Shown: piece by piece, positions 9,970-24,092 of the stretch
Layout: every line of letters starts with the position of its first letter
How positions within the stretch are numbered: position 1 is the first letter of the stretch
Origin: a bacterium
Lineage (GTDB): Bacteria; Auribacterota; Tritonobacteria; UBA1439
DNA length: 64,000 nt
Direction of reading: 5' to 3'
Assembly: GCA_028716845.1 (NCBI GenBank)
Contig: JAQUPF010000011.1
Span: 1-64,000 of the forward strand
Notes under the pieces: model-generated
Database searches by the model: none
Seen by the model: the letters and a program-made list of their open reading frames with translations, nothing else
What the model was told of the DNA's origin: nothing
Made by a program: the position numbers and the translations under genes

Positions 9970-10109
9970 TATCTTTTTAAAATATTTTTCCGCCATCATG
10001 TATCCCTTCAGCCGTCGCCTCCTCGCATGTAATGAGCGTATATCTTGATCGGTGGAAATACCGCGCTCATGCGATGGGCGAAGGACGGACGACGACCGAT
10101 GCGCTGCCA

Positions 10110-10413
10110 TACAATACGCGGCGATCCGTGATGATCCGTGGCAATCCGTGGCAGTAATTCCATTTCTTCCGGCTGCAATCAGATCCGCGTGAATCCGCAA
10201 TAATCCGCGTGCATCCGCGGTGAATTGTTTCATTGTGATTTCGGCTCTGGGCTTTGGACTTCCCGACGCGGTCGTATCCGCGGAGATCCGTGATGATCCG
10301 CGGCAATCCGTGGTGGATTGGTTCTTCGCGCTCTCGGCTATCAACTTCCCGCTGCGGGCGGATCCGTGGAGATCCGTGATGATCCGCGGCAATCCGTGGT
10401 GGATTGGTTCTTC
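10110..10413. repeat. Decamer repeat array downstream of clpB
   Basis: Gene-free array of ATCCGYGNNN units with two right ends reading CCGTGGTGGATTGGTTCTTC. The last end lies about 15 bp beyond the clpB stop codon. No open frame here resembles a protein. Confidence 0.8.
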
Positions 10414-10426
10414 GACATGGACGGCG

Positions 10427-13014
<2,588 letters not shown>

Positions 13015-13018
<4 letters not shown>

Positions 13019-13473
13019 CGCCCCCCCCGCGTCCCCTTCCGCCGCCGGCCCGCCGCGCCGGACGGCGTGCCGCCCCCCTCGAACACCGATCGGACGGCGT
13101 CGATGAGCGTATCCTCCGTGAACGGCTTCGTCAGGTACGCGGCCGCGCCGAGCCTGAGGCCCTTCTCGATGTCCGACCTCCGGTCGAGCGCGGAGATGAT
13201 GATGACGGGGATGTCTCTCGTGGCGGGGTTCTTCTTGAAGATGTCGCAGTACCAGTAGCCGGAGAAGAACGGCATCATGATGTCGAGCAGGATCAGGTCC
13301 ACGCCGCCGTCGATGGTCCTGGAGACCGCCTCGACGCCGTCCCGGGCGAGGACGGCGGCGTAGCCGTGGCGCGCGAGCATCTCGGCGACCATGTCGGCCA
13401 CCTGGGCGTCATCCTCGACGACGAGGACCGTGCGTCCCGCGGATGCGTCGGCCGCTCCCATCGCGCGCTCCAT
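13015..13473 (-). CDS. Single-domain response regulator (CheY-like receiver)
   Basis: About 152 residues from the ATG at 13473, chosen because it lies just past the stop of the upstream gene (13481) and has a GGGG-type ribosome site. A longer frame to 13545 would overlap that gene. The receiver fold is evident: VLVVEDD (acidic pocket), phospho-acceptor Asp in LILLDIMMP, conserved Ser/Thr region in VIIISA and Lys in YLTKPF. After the receiver comes a short basic tail and no output domain. It overlaps clpB by 4 bp, so the two are probably co-translated. Its kinase is not in the window. A role in stress or protein quality control is inference from position only. Confidence 0.88.
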
Positions 13474-13480
13474 CGCCCCG

Positions 13481-14350
13481 TCAGGCCGGGGCCGCCTCCG
13501 CCGCCTCGGCCGCCTCGGGGATCTCGAGGAGGAGGAGGCAGGCATCCTCCATCCGCACCTTCTCGGACGGCGGCTCGAGGAGGAAGACGGGGATCAGCAC
13601 CTCGAGGGCCAGGTTGAGGCAGGCGTACACCGACAGGTTCATCTCGTCCCTTCCCTTCGCCGCGATGCGCGAGAGGCAGCCGTCCATGGCGGCGGTGTCC
13701 GCCGCGATGAAGAGGTGGTGGTACTCGCCGGTCTTCGGGAAGAAGTCCGCCATCGCCGCCGCGCCCGCCCCCGAGAGCTCCTCCGCCCCCTTGACGGGGG
13801 CGAGCTCGATCTTCCTGCTCCCGACGGCGATCTTGAGGAGCAGCCCCTTCGCGTGCGGGACGGCGCCGGTCCGCCGCGTCGAGAGGACGCTCGTGACGGC
13901 GATGGGGACGCGCCCGGCGTCGAGCTCGCGCAGGAACGCGGCGACCTCCCGCTGGGAGGAGAGGAACGCGACGGCGTCCACCCGGTGCGGCCCCTCCGGC
14001 GCGCTCGAGCTGGAGAGGTGCCCGGTGAGCGTGAGGGCGCCCCCCTCGCACCGGAGGTTCTTGATGACGTACTCGGCCTTGAGCTTGATCCACTTGCTGT
14101 CGCCGCCGAAGAGCGGCACGAACGGGAGGATGACGTCGGCCTTGTCCTCGTCCAGGCTCAGCGTCACCGTGAGCTTCCTCGAGAGGGGGGCGGGCTTCGC
14201 GGCCGGCGAGGCCTTCCCGCCGAGGAGCGCCTCGATCCGCTCGAGCCCCAGGAAGAGGAGCGCCCCGAGGCTGTAGAAGGCGAGGAGGAACGGCTTCCGC
14301 GCCCACCGGAGCCACTCGACCGCCGGTCGCTTCTTCTTGCCGCGGGCCAT
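13481..14350 (-). CDS. Uncharacterised membrane-anchored protein
   Basis: 289 residues. A basic N-terminus (MARGKKKR) is followed by one hydrophobic segment at about 22-40, consistent with a signal anchor, then a largely soluble mixed alpha/beta region. A second hydrophobic stretch near 245-260 and an Ala/Glu-rich tail follow. I recognise no family. It sits 15 bp downstream of a 66-residue gene and just upstream of the receiver gene, so it is probably in the same operon as clpB. Confidence 0.72.
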   Translation of the reverse strand: MARGKKKRPAVEWLRWARKPFLLAFYSLGALLFLGLERIEALLGGKASPAAKPAPLSRKLTVTLSLDEDKADVILPFVPLFGGDSKWIKLKAEYVIKNLRCEGGALTLTGHLSSSSAPEGPHRVDAVAFLSSQREVAAFLRELDAGRVPIAVTSVLSTRRTGAVPHAKGLLLKIAVGSRKIELAPVKGAEELSGAGAAAMADFFPKTGEYHHLFIAADTAAMDGCLSRIAAKGRDEMNLSVYACLNLALEVLIPVFLLEPPSEKVRMEDACLLLLEIPEAAEAAEAAPA

Positions 14351-14365
14351 GACGTGCGCCCCCTT

Positions 14366-14566
14366 CTACCGGATGAGGCTGAACTCGAAGTAGTGGAGGG
14401 TGCGGTCGGTCGCGTCAGGGAAGGCGTCCGCGATCCGCCGCTGGAGGTACTCGTAGACCTCCCCCTTCCGCTGCCGCACCTCGTAGTCCATCGTCGTCTC
14501 GTCGACGCCCGGAAGGGCGAGGTCGGCCTTGAAGCTCAGCTCCGCGTAGATCCGAAAGGTGCTCAT
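14366..14566 (-). CDS. Small conserved-looking protein of unknown function
   Basis: 66 residues starting MSTFRIYAEL and ending HYFEFSLIR, soluble, with no signal or membrane segment. It lies 33 bp downstream of hppA and 15 bp upstream of the next gene, in the same direction and with matching codon character, which supports a real gene. Family not recognised. Confidence 0.6.
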   Translation of the reverse strand: MSTFRIYAELSFKADLALPGVDETTMDYEVRQRKGEVYEYLQRRIADAFPDATDRTLHYFEFSLIR

Positions 14567-14599
14567 CCCGGTTTCCCTCCCCGCCGCGTCGTATGACGG

Positions 14600-16906
14600 T
14601 CAGCGCATGTGCAGGAACGCGCCGACGACCGGCGCGTATTTCACCACGAGCCCGGCGACCACGACGCTCACCATGCTCATGAGCTTGATGAGGATGTTGA
14701 GCGAGGGGCCCGCGGTGTCCTTGAACGGGTCGCCGACCGTGTCGCCCACCACGCCCGCCTTGTGCGACGCCGACCCCTTCCCGCCGTGGTGCCCCCCCTC
14801 GATGTACTTCTTCGCGTTGTCCCAGGAGCCGCCGGCGTTCGCCATCATGACGGCGAGGACGAAGCCCGTGGCGAGGGCGCCCGCGAGGAGCCCCATGACG
14901 CCGGGCACCCCGAGGGTGAGCCCGACGAGGATCGGAACGAGGATCGCGCCGAGCGACGGCGGCATCATCTCGCGCTGGGCCCCCCGCGTGGAGATGTCCA
15001 CGCAGGCGGCGTAGTCGGGAGGGGTCTTCCCCTCCATGATCCCCGGGATCTCCTTGAACTGGCGCCGCACCTCCTCCACCATCCGCCGGGCGGCGCGGCC
15101 CACCGCCTTCATCGAGAGGGCGCAGAAGACGAATGCCATCATGCTGCCGAGGAGCATCCCGACGAGCACCTTCGGGTTGATGAGGTTGATCTCGAACGTG
15201 TCCATGAAGAAGGCGAGGTCCGCCGTCTGGATCTCGGCGACCCGGAACGTCTTCTCGCCGATCCGCACGAGGCCGTCGGCGGTCTGCGCCGCGACGCGGA
15301 CGAGGCCGATCCGCACCTCCTCGATGTACGCCGCCAGGAGCGCGAGCGCCGTGAGCGCCGCCGAGCCGATCGCGAACCCCTTCCCCGTCGCCGCGGTGGT
15401 GTTGCCGAGGGAGTCGAGCGCGTCGGTCCGCTCCCGCACGTGCGGCTCGAGGCCGCTCATCTCGGCGTTGCCGCCCGCGTTGTCCGCGATCGGGCCGTAG
15501 GCGTCCGTCGCGAGGGTGATGCCGAGGGTGGAGAGCATCCCCACCGCCGCGAGCCCCACCCCGTAGAGGCCCATCTCCGGATGCGAGAAGCCGCCGGCGA
15601 AGACGAAGGCGAACAGCGTCGCGACCGAGATGGTGACGACCGGCGGCATGGTGGAGAGCATCCCGAGCGCCATCCCCTCGATGATGACCGTGGCGGAGCC
15701 GGTGACCGACTGGGCGGCGACGAAGCGCGTCGGGGAGTGGTCCTGCGAGGTGAAGTACTCGGTGGACTTTCCGATGAGCCAGCCGGCGGCGAGGCCGATG
15801 ACGATCGATCCCCAGATCCCGGCGTGGCCGGGGAGGAGCCAGCGGACGAGGAGGAGCGACACGACGGCGATGCCGATCGTGCTCAGGTTGATTCCCCGGT
15901 CGAGCGCGCGGAGGAGCTCCCGCTGCGTGGCCCGCTCGCCGCTCCGGACGAAGAAGATGCCGAGGATGGAGAGGAAGATGCCGGCCCCCGCGATGATCAT
16001 CGGGAGGACGACCGAGTTGATCCGAATGGCGGGCTCGGCGGCGAATGCGGCGACGCCCAGCGCGGCCGTCGCGAGGATCGAGCCGCAGTAGGACTCGTAC
16101 AGGTCCGCCCCCATCCCCGCCACGTCCCCCACGTTGTCGCCGACGTTGTCGGCGATGGCCGCGGGGTTCCGGGGATCGTCCTCCGGGATCCCCGCCTCGA
16201 TCTTCCCGACGAGATCGGCGCCGACGTCCGCCGCCTTCGTGAAGATGCCGCCCCCGACGCGGGCGAAGAGCGCCTGGGTGCTCGCGCCCATGCCGAAGCA
16301 GAGCATGGTCACAGTGGTCTCCACGAGCGTGAGCCCCATCACGGCGTTGAGGACGTGGAACCAGATGCAGATGTCGAGGAGACCGAGGCCGACGACCACG
16401 AGGCCCATGACGGCGCCGCTCCGGAACGCGACCTGGAGGGCGCCGTTGAGCGACTGCCGGGCGGCGTTCGCCGTCCGGGCGCTCGCGTGGGTGGCGGTCT
16501 TCATCCCGATGAAGCCGCAGAGGCCCGAGAAGAAGCCACCGGTGAGGAAGGCGAACGGCACCCATCTCGACTGCACCTTGAGGACGAACGAGAGGAGCAC
16601 GAAGAAGAGGGCGGCGACGACGAAGCAGACGGAGACCACCTTGTACTGCTGCGTGAGATAGGCGCGGGCCCCCGTGCGTACGTACGAGGCGATCTCCCGC
16701 ATCCGGTCGGTCCCCTCGGAGGACCGCTTCATGGAGCGGTAGAAACGCCATGCGAAGATGAGGGCCGCGATCGCGCCGAGCGGGGCGATGAGCCAGATGA
16801 CGGGCGGCGCCGCCCCGGCCGCCGCGGCCGAACCGGTCTCCGCGGCGGCGAGACAGGGAATGACGGCGGCGGCGCCGATGCACGCCGTCCCTATCCGCTT
16901 CTGCAT
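14600..16906 (-). CDS. hppA: Membrane-bound ion-translocating pyrophosphatase
   Basis: 768 residues from the ATG at 16906, which has the strong ribosome site AAGGAGGGG; a longer frame to 16954 lacks one. The enzyme hydrolyses pyrophosphate and exports H+ or Na+ across the cytoplasmic membrane. About 16 membrane helices are visible. Signature DVGADLVGK (227-235) and the Asp-rich IADNVGDNVGDVAG (251-264) bind Mg-pyrophosphate. GNTTAATGK (500-508) carries Ala at 504 where K+-independent enzymes have Lys, so K+-dependence is predicted. The sequence alone does not tell H+ from Na+ pumping. The first hydrophobic segment may act as a signal anchor. Confidence 0.95.
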   Translation of the reverse strand: MQKRIGTACIGAAAVIPCLAAAETGSAAAAGAAPPVIWLIAPLGAIAALIFAWRFYRSMKRSSEGTDRMREIASYVRTGARAYLTQQYKVVSVCFVVAALFFVLLSFVLKVQSRWVPFAFLTGGFFSGLCGFIGMKTATHASARTANAARQSLNGALQVAFRSGAVMGLVVVGLGLLDICIWFHVLNAVMGLTLVETTVTMLCFGMGASTQALFARVGGGIFTKAADVGADLVGKIEAGIPEDDPRNPAAIADNVGDNVGDVAGMGADLYESYCGSILATAALGVAAFAAEPAIRINSVVLPMIIAGAGIFLSILGIFFVRSGERATQRELLRALDRGINLSTIGIAVVSLLLVRWLLPGHAGIWGSIVIGLAAGWLIGKSTEYFTSQDHSPTRFVAAQSVTGSATVIIEGMALGMLSTMPPVVTISVATLFAFVFAGGFSHPEMGLYGVGLAAVGMLSTLGITLATDAYGPIADNAGGNAEMSGLEPHVRERTDALDSLGNTTAATGKGFAIGSAALTALALLAAYIEEVRIGLVRVAAQTADGLVRIGEKTFRVAEIQTADLAFFMDTFEINLINPKVLVGMLLGSMMAFVFCALSMKAVGRAARRMVEEVRRQFKEIPGIMEGKTPPDYAACVDISTRGAQREMMPPSLGAILVPILVGLTLGVPGVMGLLAGALATGFVLAVMMANAGGSWDNAKKYIEGGHHGGKGSASHKAGVVGDTVGDPFKDTAGPSLNILIKLMSMVSVVVAGLVVKYAPVVGAFLHMR

Positions 16907-16964
16907 GGATCCCCTCCTTGTGGCAGGCACGCGGGGGGAATTATGTCTCTTCATGCACCCTCCG

Positions 16965-19405
<2,441 letters not shown>

Positions 19406-19409
<4 letters not shown>

Positions 19410-20062
19410 CCGTCTCCGCCTTTCGCGGCGCGCCAGCCGATGACCGCCGTGATCGATTTCTCCGGCACGAGGATGCACGCCTCGCCCAGCCGGATGCCGA
19501 TCCCGGCGGCGCCGGCCTCGTCGAGCAGGCCGCCCTGCGCGTCGAGCCCCCAGTCGCCGTAGCCGGGACTGAAGCGCATCGTCGGCTCGAGGCCGTCCCG
19601 CGCGGCGAGGCGACCGAGCGTCCGCGAGACGAGGCCCGCGAGCGCCTCGACCGCCTCCGACCCGTAGGCGTCGAGGGCCATCGCCTCCGTCATCCGCCCC
19701 GCCGCCATGAGCGCCGCCGCGGCGCGCGTCACCGCCTCCCCCACGGTGGCGGCCAGGATCGTCGCCCGCCGGCAGGGGGCGAGGAGTTCCGCCACCCGCG
19801 CGCTGCGGATCGCGAACGACGTGCCGCGGAACGCGACGGAGCGGCCCCCGGCGGCGGCGATCTCGAGCGTGCGGTACACGGCGGCGGGCTCGACCGCCCC
19901 GCGCCCCGACGCGACGGCCCGCTCCACGATCTCCCCCATCCGCCCGCCGGGCGGGGCGCCCCCCGGTCCCATCCGGAGGCGCCTGAGGACGGCCTCCATC
20001 CCGACCGTGAGGTCGCCCGGCCTCAGTACGCCGTCCCCCGGCACGCGATCCATGTCAGCCAT
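19406..20062 (-). CDS. Methionine synthase reactivation-domain protein
   Basis: About 218 residues. It matches the C-terminal activation domain of MetH, which binds S-adenosylmethionine to remethylate oxidised cobalamin. Visible signatures are RFSPGYGDWGLDAQ and ILVPEKSITAVIGW near the C-terminus. Starts at 20080 (TTG), 20062 or 20053 are possible; 20062 has a GGGGG site nearby, and all overlap uppP. The stop overlaps the metH start by 4 bp, so subunits are likely made together. The stand-alone form is known from Thermotoga and other bacteria. Confidence 0.87.
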
Positions 20063-20808
20063 GCGGCCCCCGCCGCGCAACAGTAGAAGCCGAACCAGGC
20101 GAGCCGCCCCTCTCGGACGAACCGGACGAGGAGGGCGATCGCCGGCAGCCCGCTCAGGAAGGCGGCTGCCGCGGCCGCCGCGAGCGCCCCCGCCCCCGCC
20201 TCACCGGCGGCGGCGCCGATGTGGCGGCCCTCGACGACCAGGGCGCCGAGGATCGCCGGCACGGCGAGCATGAACGAGAACTCGACCGCCCGCTCCCGCC
20301 GGACGCCGCCGAAAAGGGCCGCCCCCACCGTCATCCCGGAGCGGGAGACGCCGGGCAGGAGCGCCGCCGCCTGCGCCGCGCCGATCGCGAGCGCCCCCCG
20401 CAGGCGCACCTCGCCGGCGCCGCGCCGCCGCATCCCGGCGGCGATCATGAAGCCTCCTCCCGCGACGAGGCACGCCCCGACGAGCCGCGGGTCGTGGAAC
20501 CGCGCCGCGATCCGGTCGCGCAGGAGGAGGCCGGCGGCCGCCGCCGGGACGGTCCCCGCGGCGAGCAGGCCGATCCCGCGGATCCGCTCATCGAACGGGA
20601 GGCGGAGGAGGAGGTCCGCCCACTGCCGGCGAAAGTAGACGAGCGCCGCGGCGAGCGTCCCGGCGTGCAGGACCGCCTCGAGCGCCATCCCCGGCGCCCG
20701 TATCCCGAGGAGCCGCTGGGCGAACACGAGGTGCGCGGAACTCGAGACGGGGAGGAACTCCGTGACCCCCTGGACGACCCCGATCAGCACCGCCCCCGTC
20801 CACGACAT
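20023..20808 (-). CDS. uppP: Undecaprenyl-diphosphatase UppP/BacA
   Basis: 261 residues with about eight membrane helices. It dephosphorylates undecaprenyl diphosphate to recycle the lipid carrier for peptidoglycan and surface polysaccharides and gives bacitracin tolerance. Diagnostic motifs are QGVTEFLPVSSSAHL (13-27, with catalytic Glu17) and PGVSRSGMT (152-160, with catalytic Arg). Its 3' end overlaps the methionine synthase reactivation gene. It lies 19 bp downstream of a nucleotide-sugar epimerase gene, consistent with envelope glycan synthesis. Confidence 0.95.
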   Translation of the reverse strand: MSWTGAVLIGVVQGVTEFLPVSSSAHLVFAQRLLGIRAPGMALEAVLHAGTLAAALVYFRRQWADLLLRLPFDERIRGIGLLAAGTVPAAAAGLLLRDRIAARFHDPRLVGACLVAGGGFMIAAGMRRRGAGEVRLRGALAIGAAQAAALLPGVSRSGMTVGAALFGGVRRERAVEFSFMLAVPAILGALVVEGRHIGAAAGEAGAGALAAAAAAAFLSGLPAIALLVRFVREGRLAWFGFYCCAAGAAWLTWIACRGTAY

Positions 20809-20827
20809 GGCACCCGCCCGCCGCCCC

Positions 20828-21781
20828 CTACCGGGACCGCCCCCGCCACCACGAGACGTACCGCTCGATCCCGTCCTCGATCGGGACGCGCGGCCGGTAG
20901 CCGAGCATCTCCCCCGCCCTCCGCACGTCCGCGTACGTGACCGGGACGTCGCCGGGCTGCTCGGGGAGGCGGTTGATGCGCGCCTTCCGTCCCGCCGCCT
21001 TCTCGATGAGCGCGATGAGCTCGCCGAGCGCGACGGTCCGCGACTCGCCCAGGTTGAACACCTCGTAGGGGAACGGGGTGTCGATCGCCCTCGTCGCGCC
21101 GTCGACGATGTCGTCGACGTGGGTGTAATCGCGACGGCTCGACCCGTCGCCGTACACGTCGATCGGCTCCCCGCCGATCACCCGCCGCGTGAAGCCGGCG
21201 ACGGCCATCTCCGGCCGCTGCCGGGGGCCGTAGACGGTGAAGAACCGGAGGCAGGTGACCCGCATCCCGTACAGGTGGTGGTAGACGAAGCAGAGGAGCT
21301 CCCCCGCCCGCTTCGTGGCGGCGTACGGAGAGATCGGGTGCACGGCCGGGTCCTCCTCGGAGAACGGCACCCTGCTCGCGCGCCCGTAGACGGACGAGGA
21401 GGAGCCGAAGACGAAGCGCCCGATGCCGTGCCGGCGACACATCTCGAGGAGATTGAGCGTCCCCCGGCAGTTCACGTCCTCGTAGAGGACCGGCTCCCTG
21501 ATGGAGGCCCGCACCCCCGCCCGCGCCGCGAGGTGGACGACCGCGTCGAACCGGCCGTCCCGGGCGACGGCCTCGAGGAGCGCCGCGTCCCGGATGTCGC
21601 CCTCGATGAGCAGGAAGCGCTGATGCGCGGCCGCCGCGCGGATGTTCTCCCGCTTGATCGCGGGGTCGTAGTAGTCGTTGAAGTCGTCCAGGCAGACGAC
21701 CTCGTCCCCCCGGTCGAGGAGGCGCTCGACGAGGTGGGAGCCGATGAAGCCCGCGCCGCCGGTGACGAGGAGCCGCTGCAT
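20828..21781 (-). CDS. NAD-dependent nucleotide-sugar epimerase (UDP-glucuronate 4-epimerase-like)
   Basis: 317 residues of the extended short-chain dehydrogenase family. Rossmann GxxGxxG is at 8-14 (TGGAGFIGSH), the Ser of SSSS/VYG is near 127-132 and the catalytic YAATK is at 153-157. FFTVYGPRQRPEMA and the overall pattern are closest to UDP-glucuronate 4-epimerases, but substrate is inferred. Cytoplasmic. It is the first gene of a run with uppP, preceded by the divergent intergenic region 21782-22142. Confidence 0.85.
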   Translation of the reverse strand: MQRLLVTGGAGFIGSHLVERLLDRGDEVVCLDDFNDYYDPAIKRENIRAAAAHQRFLLIEGDIRDAALLEAVARDGRFDAVVHLAARAGVRASIREPVLYEDVNCRGTLNLLEMCRRHGIGRFVFGSSSSVYGRASRVPFSEEDPAVHPISPYAATKRAGELLCFVYHHLYGMRVTCLRFFTVYGPRQRPEMAVAGFTRRVIGGEPIDVYGDGSSRRDYTHVDDIVDGATRAIDTPFPYEVFNLGESRTVALGELIALIEKAAGRKARINRLPEQPGDVPVTYADVRRAGEMLGYRPRVPIEDGIERYVSWWRGRSR

Positions 21782-22142
21782 GAGGTCAGGCCCTCACCGG
21801 CGGGCCGGGGGCCCGCCGCTCGCCGCCGGTTCCGGTCGGGCGGGGGCGGTCGTCGGGGTGCCGTATGCGGGGAGGACGGGCCATGCCGCCATTCTAGCCG
21901 GCGCGGCGGCCAAGTCAAGGGGAAGGATGCCCCCGCGAGGCGGCAATCCGCCATGGATTTCCACCGATCATCACGGATGTGCACTTTCTCCTCTCGGCCG
22001 CAGTTGAATCCGCGATCACCCGCGCGAATCCGCGGCAATGCCCCTGATGCTTTCAACCTTGGACTTTCAACCTTGAACTGTTGTTGCGTCCGTGCGGATC
22101 CATGGCTGGGGGCGCGTGTCGTCGGTGTGGTATAGTGCGGGC
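21782..22142. other. Divergent intergenic region with repeats
   Basis: 361 bp between two divergent genes, so promoters for both should lie here, but I see no convincing -35/-10 pair. Degenerate decamer units (gatttccaccgatcatcacgg and aatccgcgatcacccgc type) occupy 21946-22040. TTTCAACCTTG/CTTGAACTG units lie at 22051-22084. Confidence 0.6.
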
Positions 22143-24092
22143 ATGCAGGACGGCGCACCCAGCATCGCGCGCACCATCGCCTTCGCGGCGGCCCTCGCCG
22201 CCGTCGCCGCGATCTACTCGTTCACGATCTTCAGCAACCTCTGCATCGACGGCGACACGCTCGACTGGGCGGCCGAGCTCGCCCGGGGCGGGGAGGGGAT
22301 GACGCTGAAGGGGAGCTTCGCCGTCATGGGGTGGTTCACGAAGTTCCACCTCCTCATGTTCGTCCTCCTCCGGGCCGTCACGGGTCTCCTCGCGCCCTGG
22401 CGGGGCTGGGATTACCTCCTCGGCTTCAAGCTCATCACCCTCGCCTGCGCCCTCCTCACGCCGCCGCTCCTCCTCTGGATCTGCCGCCGGTCGATGCGCT
22501 CCTTCCCGGTCATGCTCGTGACGAGCTTCATCCCCCTCTTCACGCTCGGCTACTCGTGGCTCATCACCACCTGCGACGACAACGTCCTCGCCAACCTCTG
22601 CACCCTCGCCTTCCTCGCCTGCGTCCTCGTCGCCTCGGGGGCCCTCATGGAGCGGGAGCGCGAGCGGCGATGCGGCATCTGGGCGTTCGCCGCCGGCGTC
22701 GCCGCGGGGATCAGCATGGCCTCGCACATGAAGAACATCGTCTCCCTCCCCCTCCTCCTCGCCCCCGCCCTCTTCCCCCCGCCCCGCGGGCGGACGCGGG
22801 AGGGGATCGCCGCGGCGTCCCTCCTCGGCCTCCTCCTCTCCTTCGGCCTCCCCTACCTCGCCTACTGGACGCTCACCGCGGGCGAGCCCGCCTCCTCGAA
22901 GCTCGACTTCTGGGTCTTCCACCGCGTGAGCGGCAGGTTCTTCTTCACCCCCGGCCCCCGGCGGCCGCTCCTCGCCGACCACCTCGTCTTCGTTCTCGCC
23001 GGAATCAGGTCGAGCCTCTACGCCTTCCAGGAGCTCGTCGTCCACACCGACCTCCACGACGGCGACCCGGCCGGCCCCGTCCTCATCGCCCTCTTCTTCG
23101 CCGTCTTCCTCGCCTCGGCCTGGCGGGTCCGCCGCCGGCGCATCGCGAAGATCCTCTTCGCCCTCTTCCTCCTCGACGCGGGCCACTCGTTCTTCTACGA
23201 CTCGTGGGTCGTCGAGCGCTGGGACTCCTTCACGCTGCCCGTCTTCCTCACCATCGGGCTCTTCTGGGACGAGGCGCTCAGCGGCGCGGCGGGCCGGTTC
23301 GCACGGCGCCGCCTCTCCGCCCTCCTCCTCATTTTCTACGGGGCGCTCGTCTGGGCGAACGTGTCGAGCACGCGCCTCCTCATCGGCGTCACGAACGGCT
23401 CCATCCCCGCCCGGATCGAGGAGAAGACCTGGTGGGCCGGGCACCTCAAGTTCTACTTCTACTTCGACCACCGGGGGATCCGCGATCTCTCGCGGCGGTT
23501 CGACTCTTTTTTCGACGATCGGACATGGTGCCTCTCCCCCGCCGCCGTGCGGGGGATCTCCCCGCACGTCGCCGCGGTGATCGACCGCTACCTCACCCTC
23601 GACTCGCGGCGCTACCCCGGCCGCCGGATCGACGACCCCTCCGCCGTGCAGGCGATGGTCGAGCGGGGGGAGCTGCGGCGGCTGCTCTACCTCGACACGG
23701 TGCGCGCGCCGCTCTACGGGGGGACGGGCCGGTCCGCCGTCCGGTTCGATCCGTCGATGCGCGCGACGGTCTACGAGAACAGCCAGGTCGTCCTCGGCGA
23801 GGCGGTCTTCGCCGGGGGCGGCTCACCCCCGCCGCCAGAGGGCGGCGGCGAGGAGGAGGCCGGCGAGGGAGAACGCGCAGCCGGCGATGAAGAACGGCGG
23901 GACGTACCGGAGGTCGACGGGCCCTCCGCCCCGCGGGACCGGGGCGGCGAGGAGGCCGCCGAGCGCGACGACGTCCCCGCCGGCGCGGCGCCAGCCGGGG
24001 TCGAACCGCTGGTTGACGACGAGGAGCCCGGGCCCGTCCGCCTCGACGCGGAAGCGGAGCCGGTTCGGACTCCACGAAATCTCCTCGACTGA
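22143..24092 (+). CDS. Polytopic membrane protein, putative GT-C-type glycosyltransferase
   Basis: 650 residues and the only well-supported plus-strand protein gene here. ATG at 22143 is preferred because a frame from 22092 adds an unlikely hydrophilic extension. About ten to twelve membrane helices fill residues 15-440, with an acidic IDGDTLDWA just after the first, as in GT-C enzymes. A soluble segment follows to about residue 560. The last ~90 residues are low-complexity (GGGEEEAGEGE type) and are encoded antisense to the convergent gene ending at 23823. They are likely read-through after loss of an earlier stop, or an error. Role in surface glycan assembly is inferred from neighbours. Confidence 0.72.
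   Translation: MQDGAPSIARTIAFAAALAAVAAIYSFTIFSNLCIDGDTLDWAAELARGGEGMTLKGSFAVMGWFTKFHLLMFVLLRAVTGLLAPWRGWDYLLGFKLITLACALLTPPLLLWICRRSMRSFPVMLVTSFIPLFTLGYSWLITTCDDNVLANLCTLAFLACVLVASGALMERERERRCGIWAFAAGVAAGISMASHMKNIVSLPLLLAPALFPPPRGRTREGIAAASLLGLLLSFGLPYLAYWTLTAGEPASSKLDFWVFHRVSGRFFFTPGPRRPLLADHLVFVLAGIRSSLYAFQELVVHTDLHDGDPAGPVLIALFFAVFLASAWRVRRRRIAKILFALFLLDAGHSFFYDSWVVERWDSFTLPVFLTIGLFWDEALSGAAGRFARRRLSALLLIFYGALVWANVSSTRLLIGVTNGSIPARIEEKTWWAGHLKFYFYFDHRGIRDLSRRFDSFFDDRTWCLSPAAVRGISPHVAAVIDRYLTLDSRRYPGRRIDDPSAVQAMVERGELRRLLYLDTVRAPLYGGTGRSAVRFDPSMRATVYENSQVVLGEAVFAGGGSPPPPEGGGEEEAGEGERAAGDEERRDVPEVDGPSAPRDRGGEEAAERDDVPAGAAPAGVEPLVDDEEPGPVRLDAEAEPVRTPRNLLD

Noticed and set aside
21782-22142. 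Promoter TATAGT just before the ATG at 22143
   Set aside because: Only 7 bp from the start codon and without a -35 match at usable spacing.
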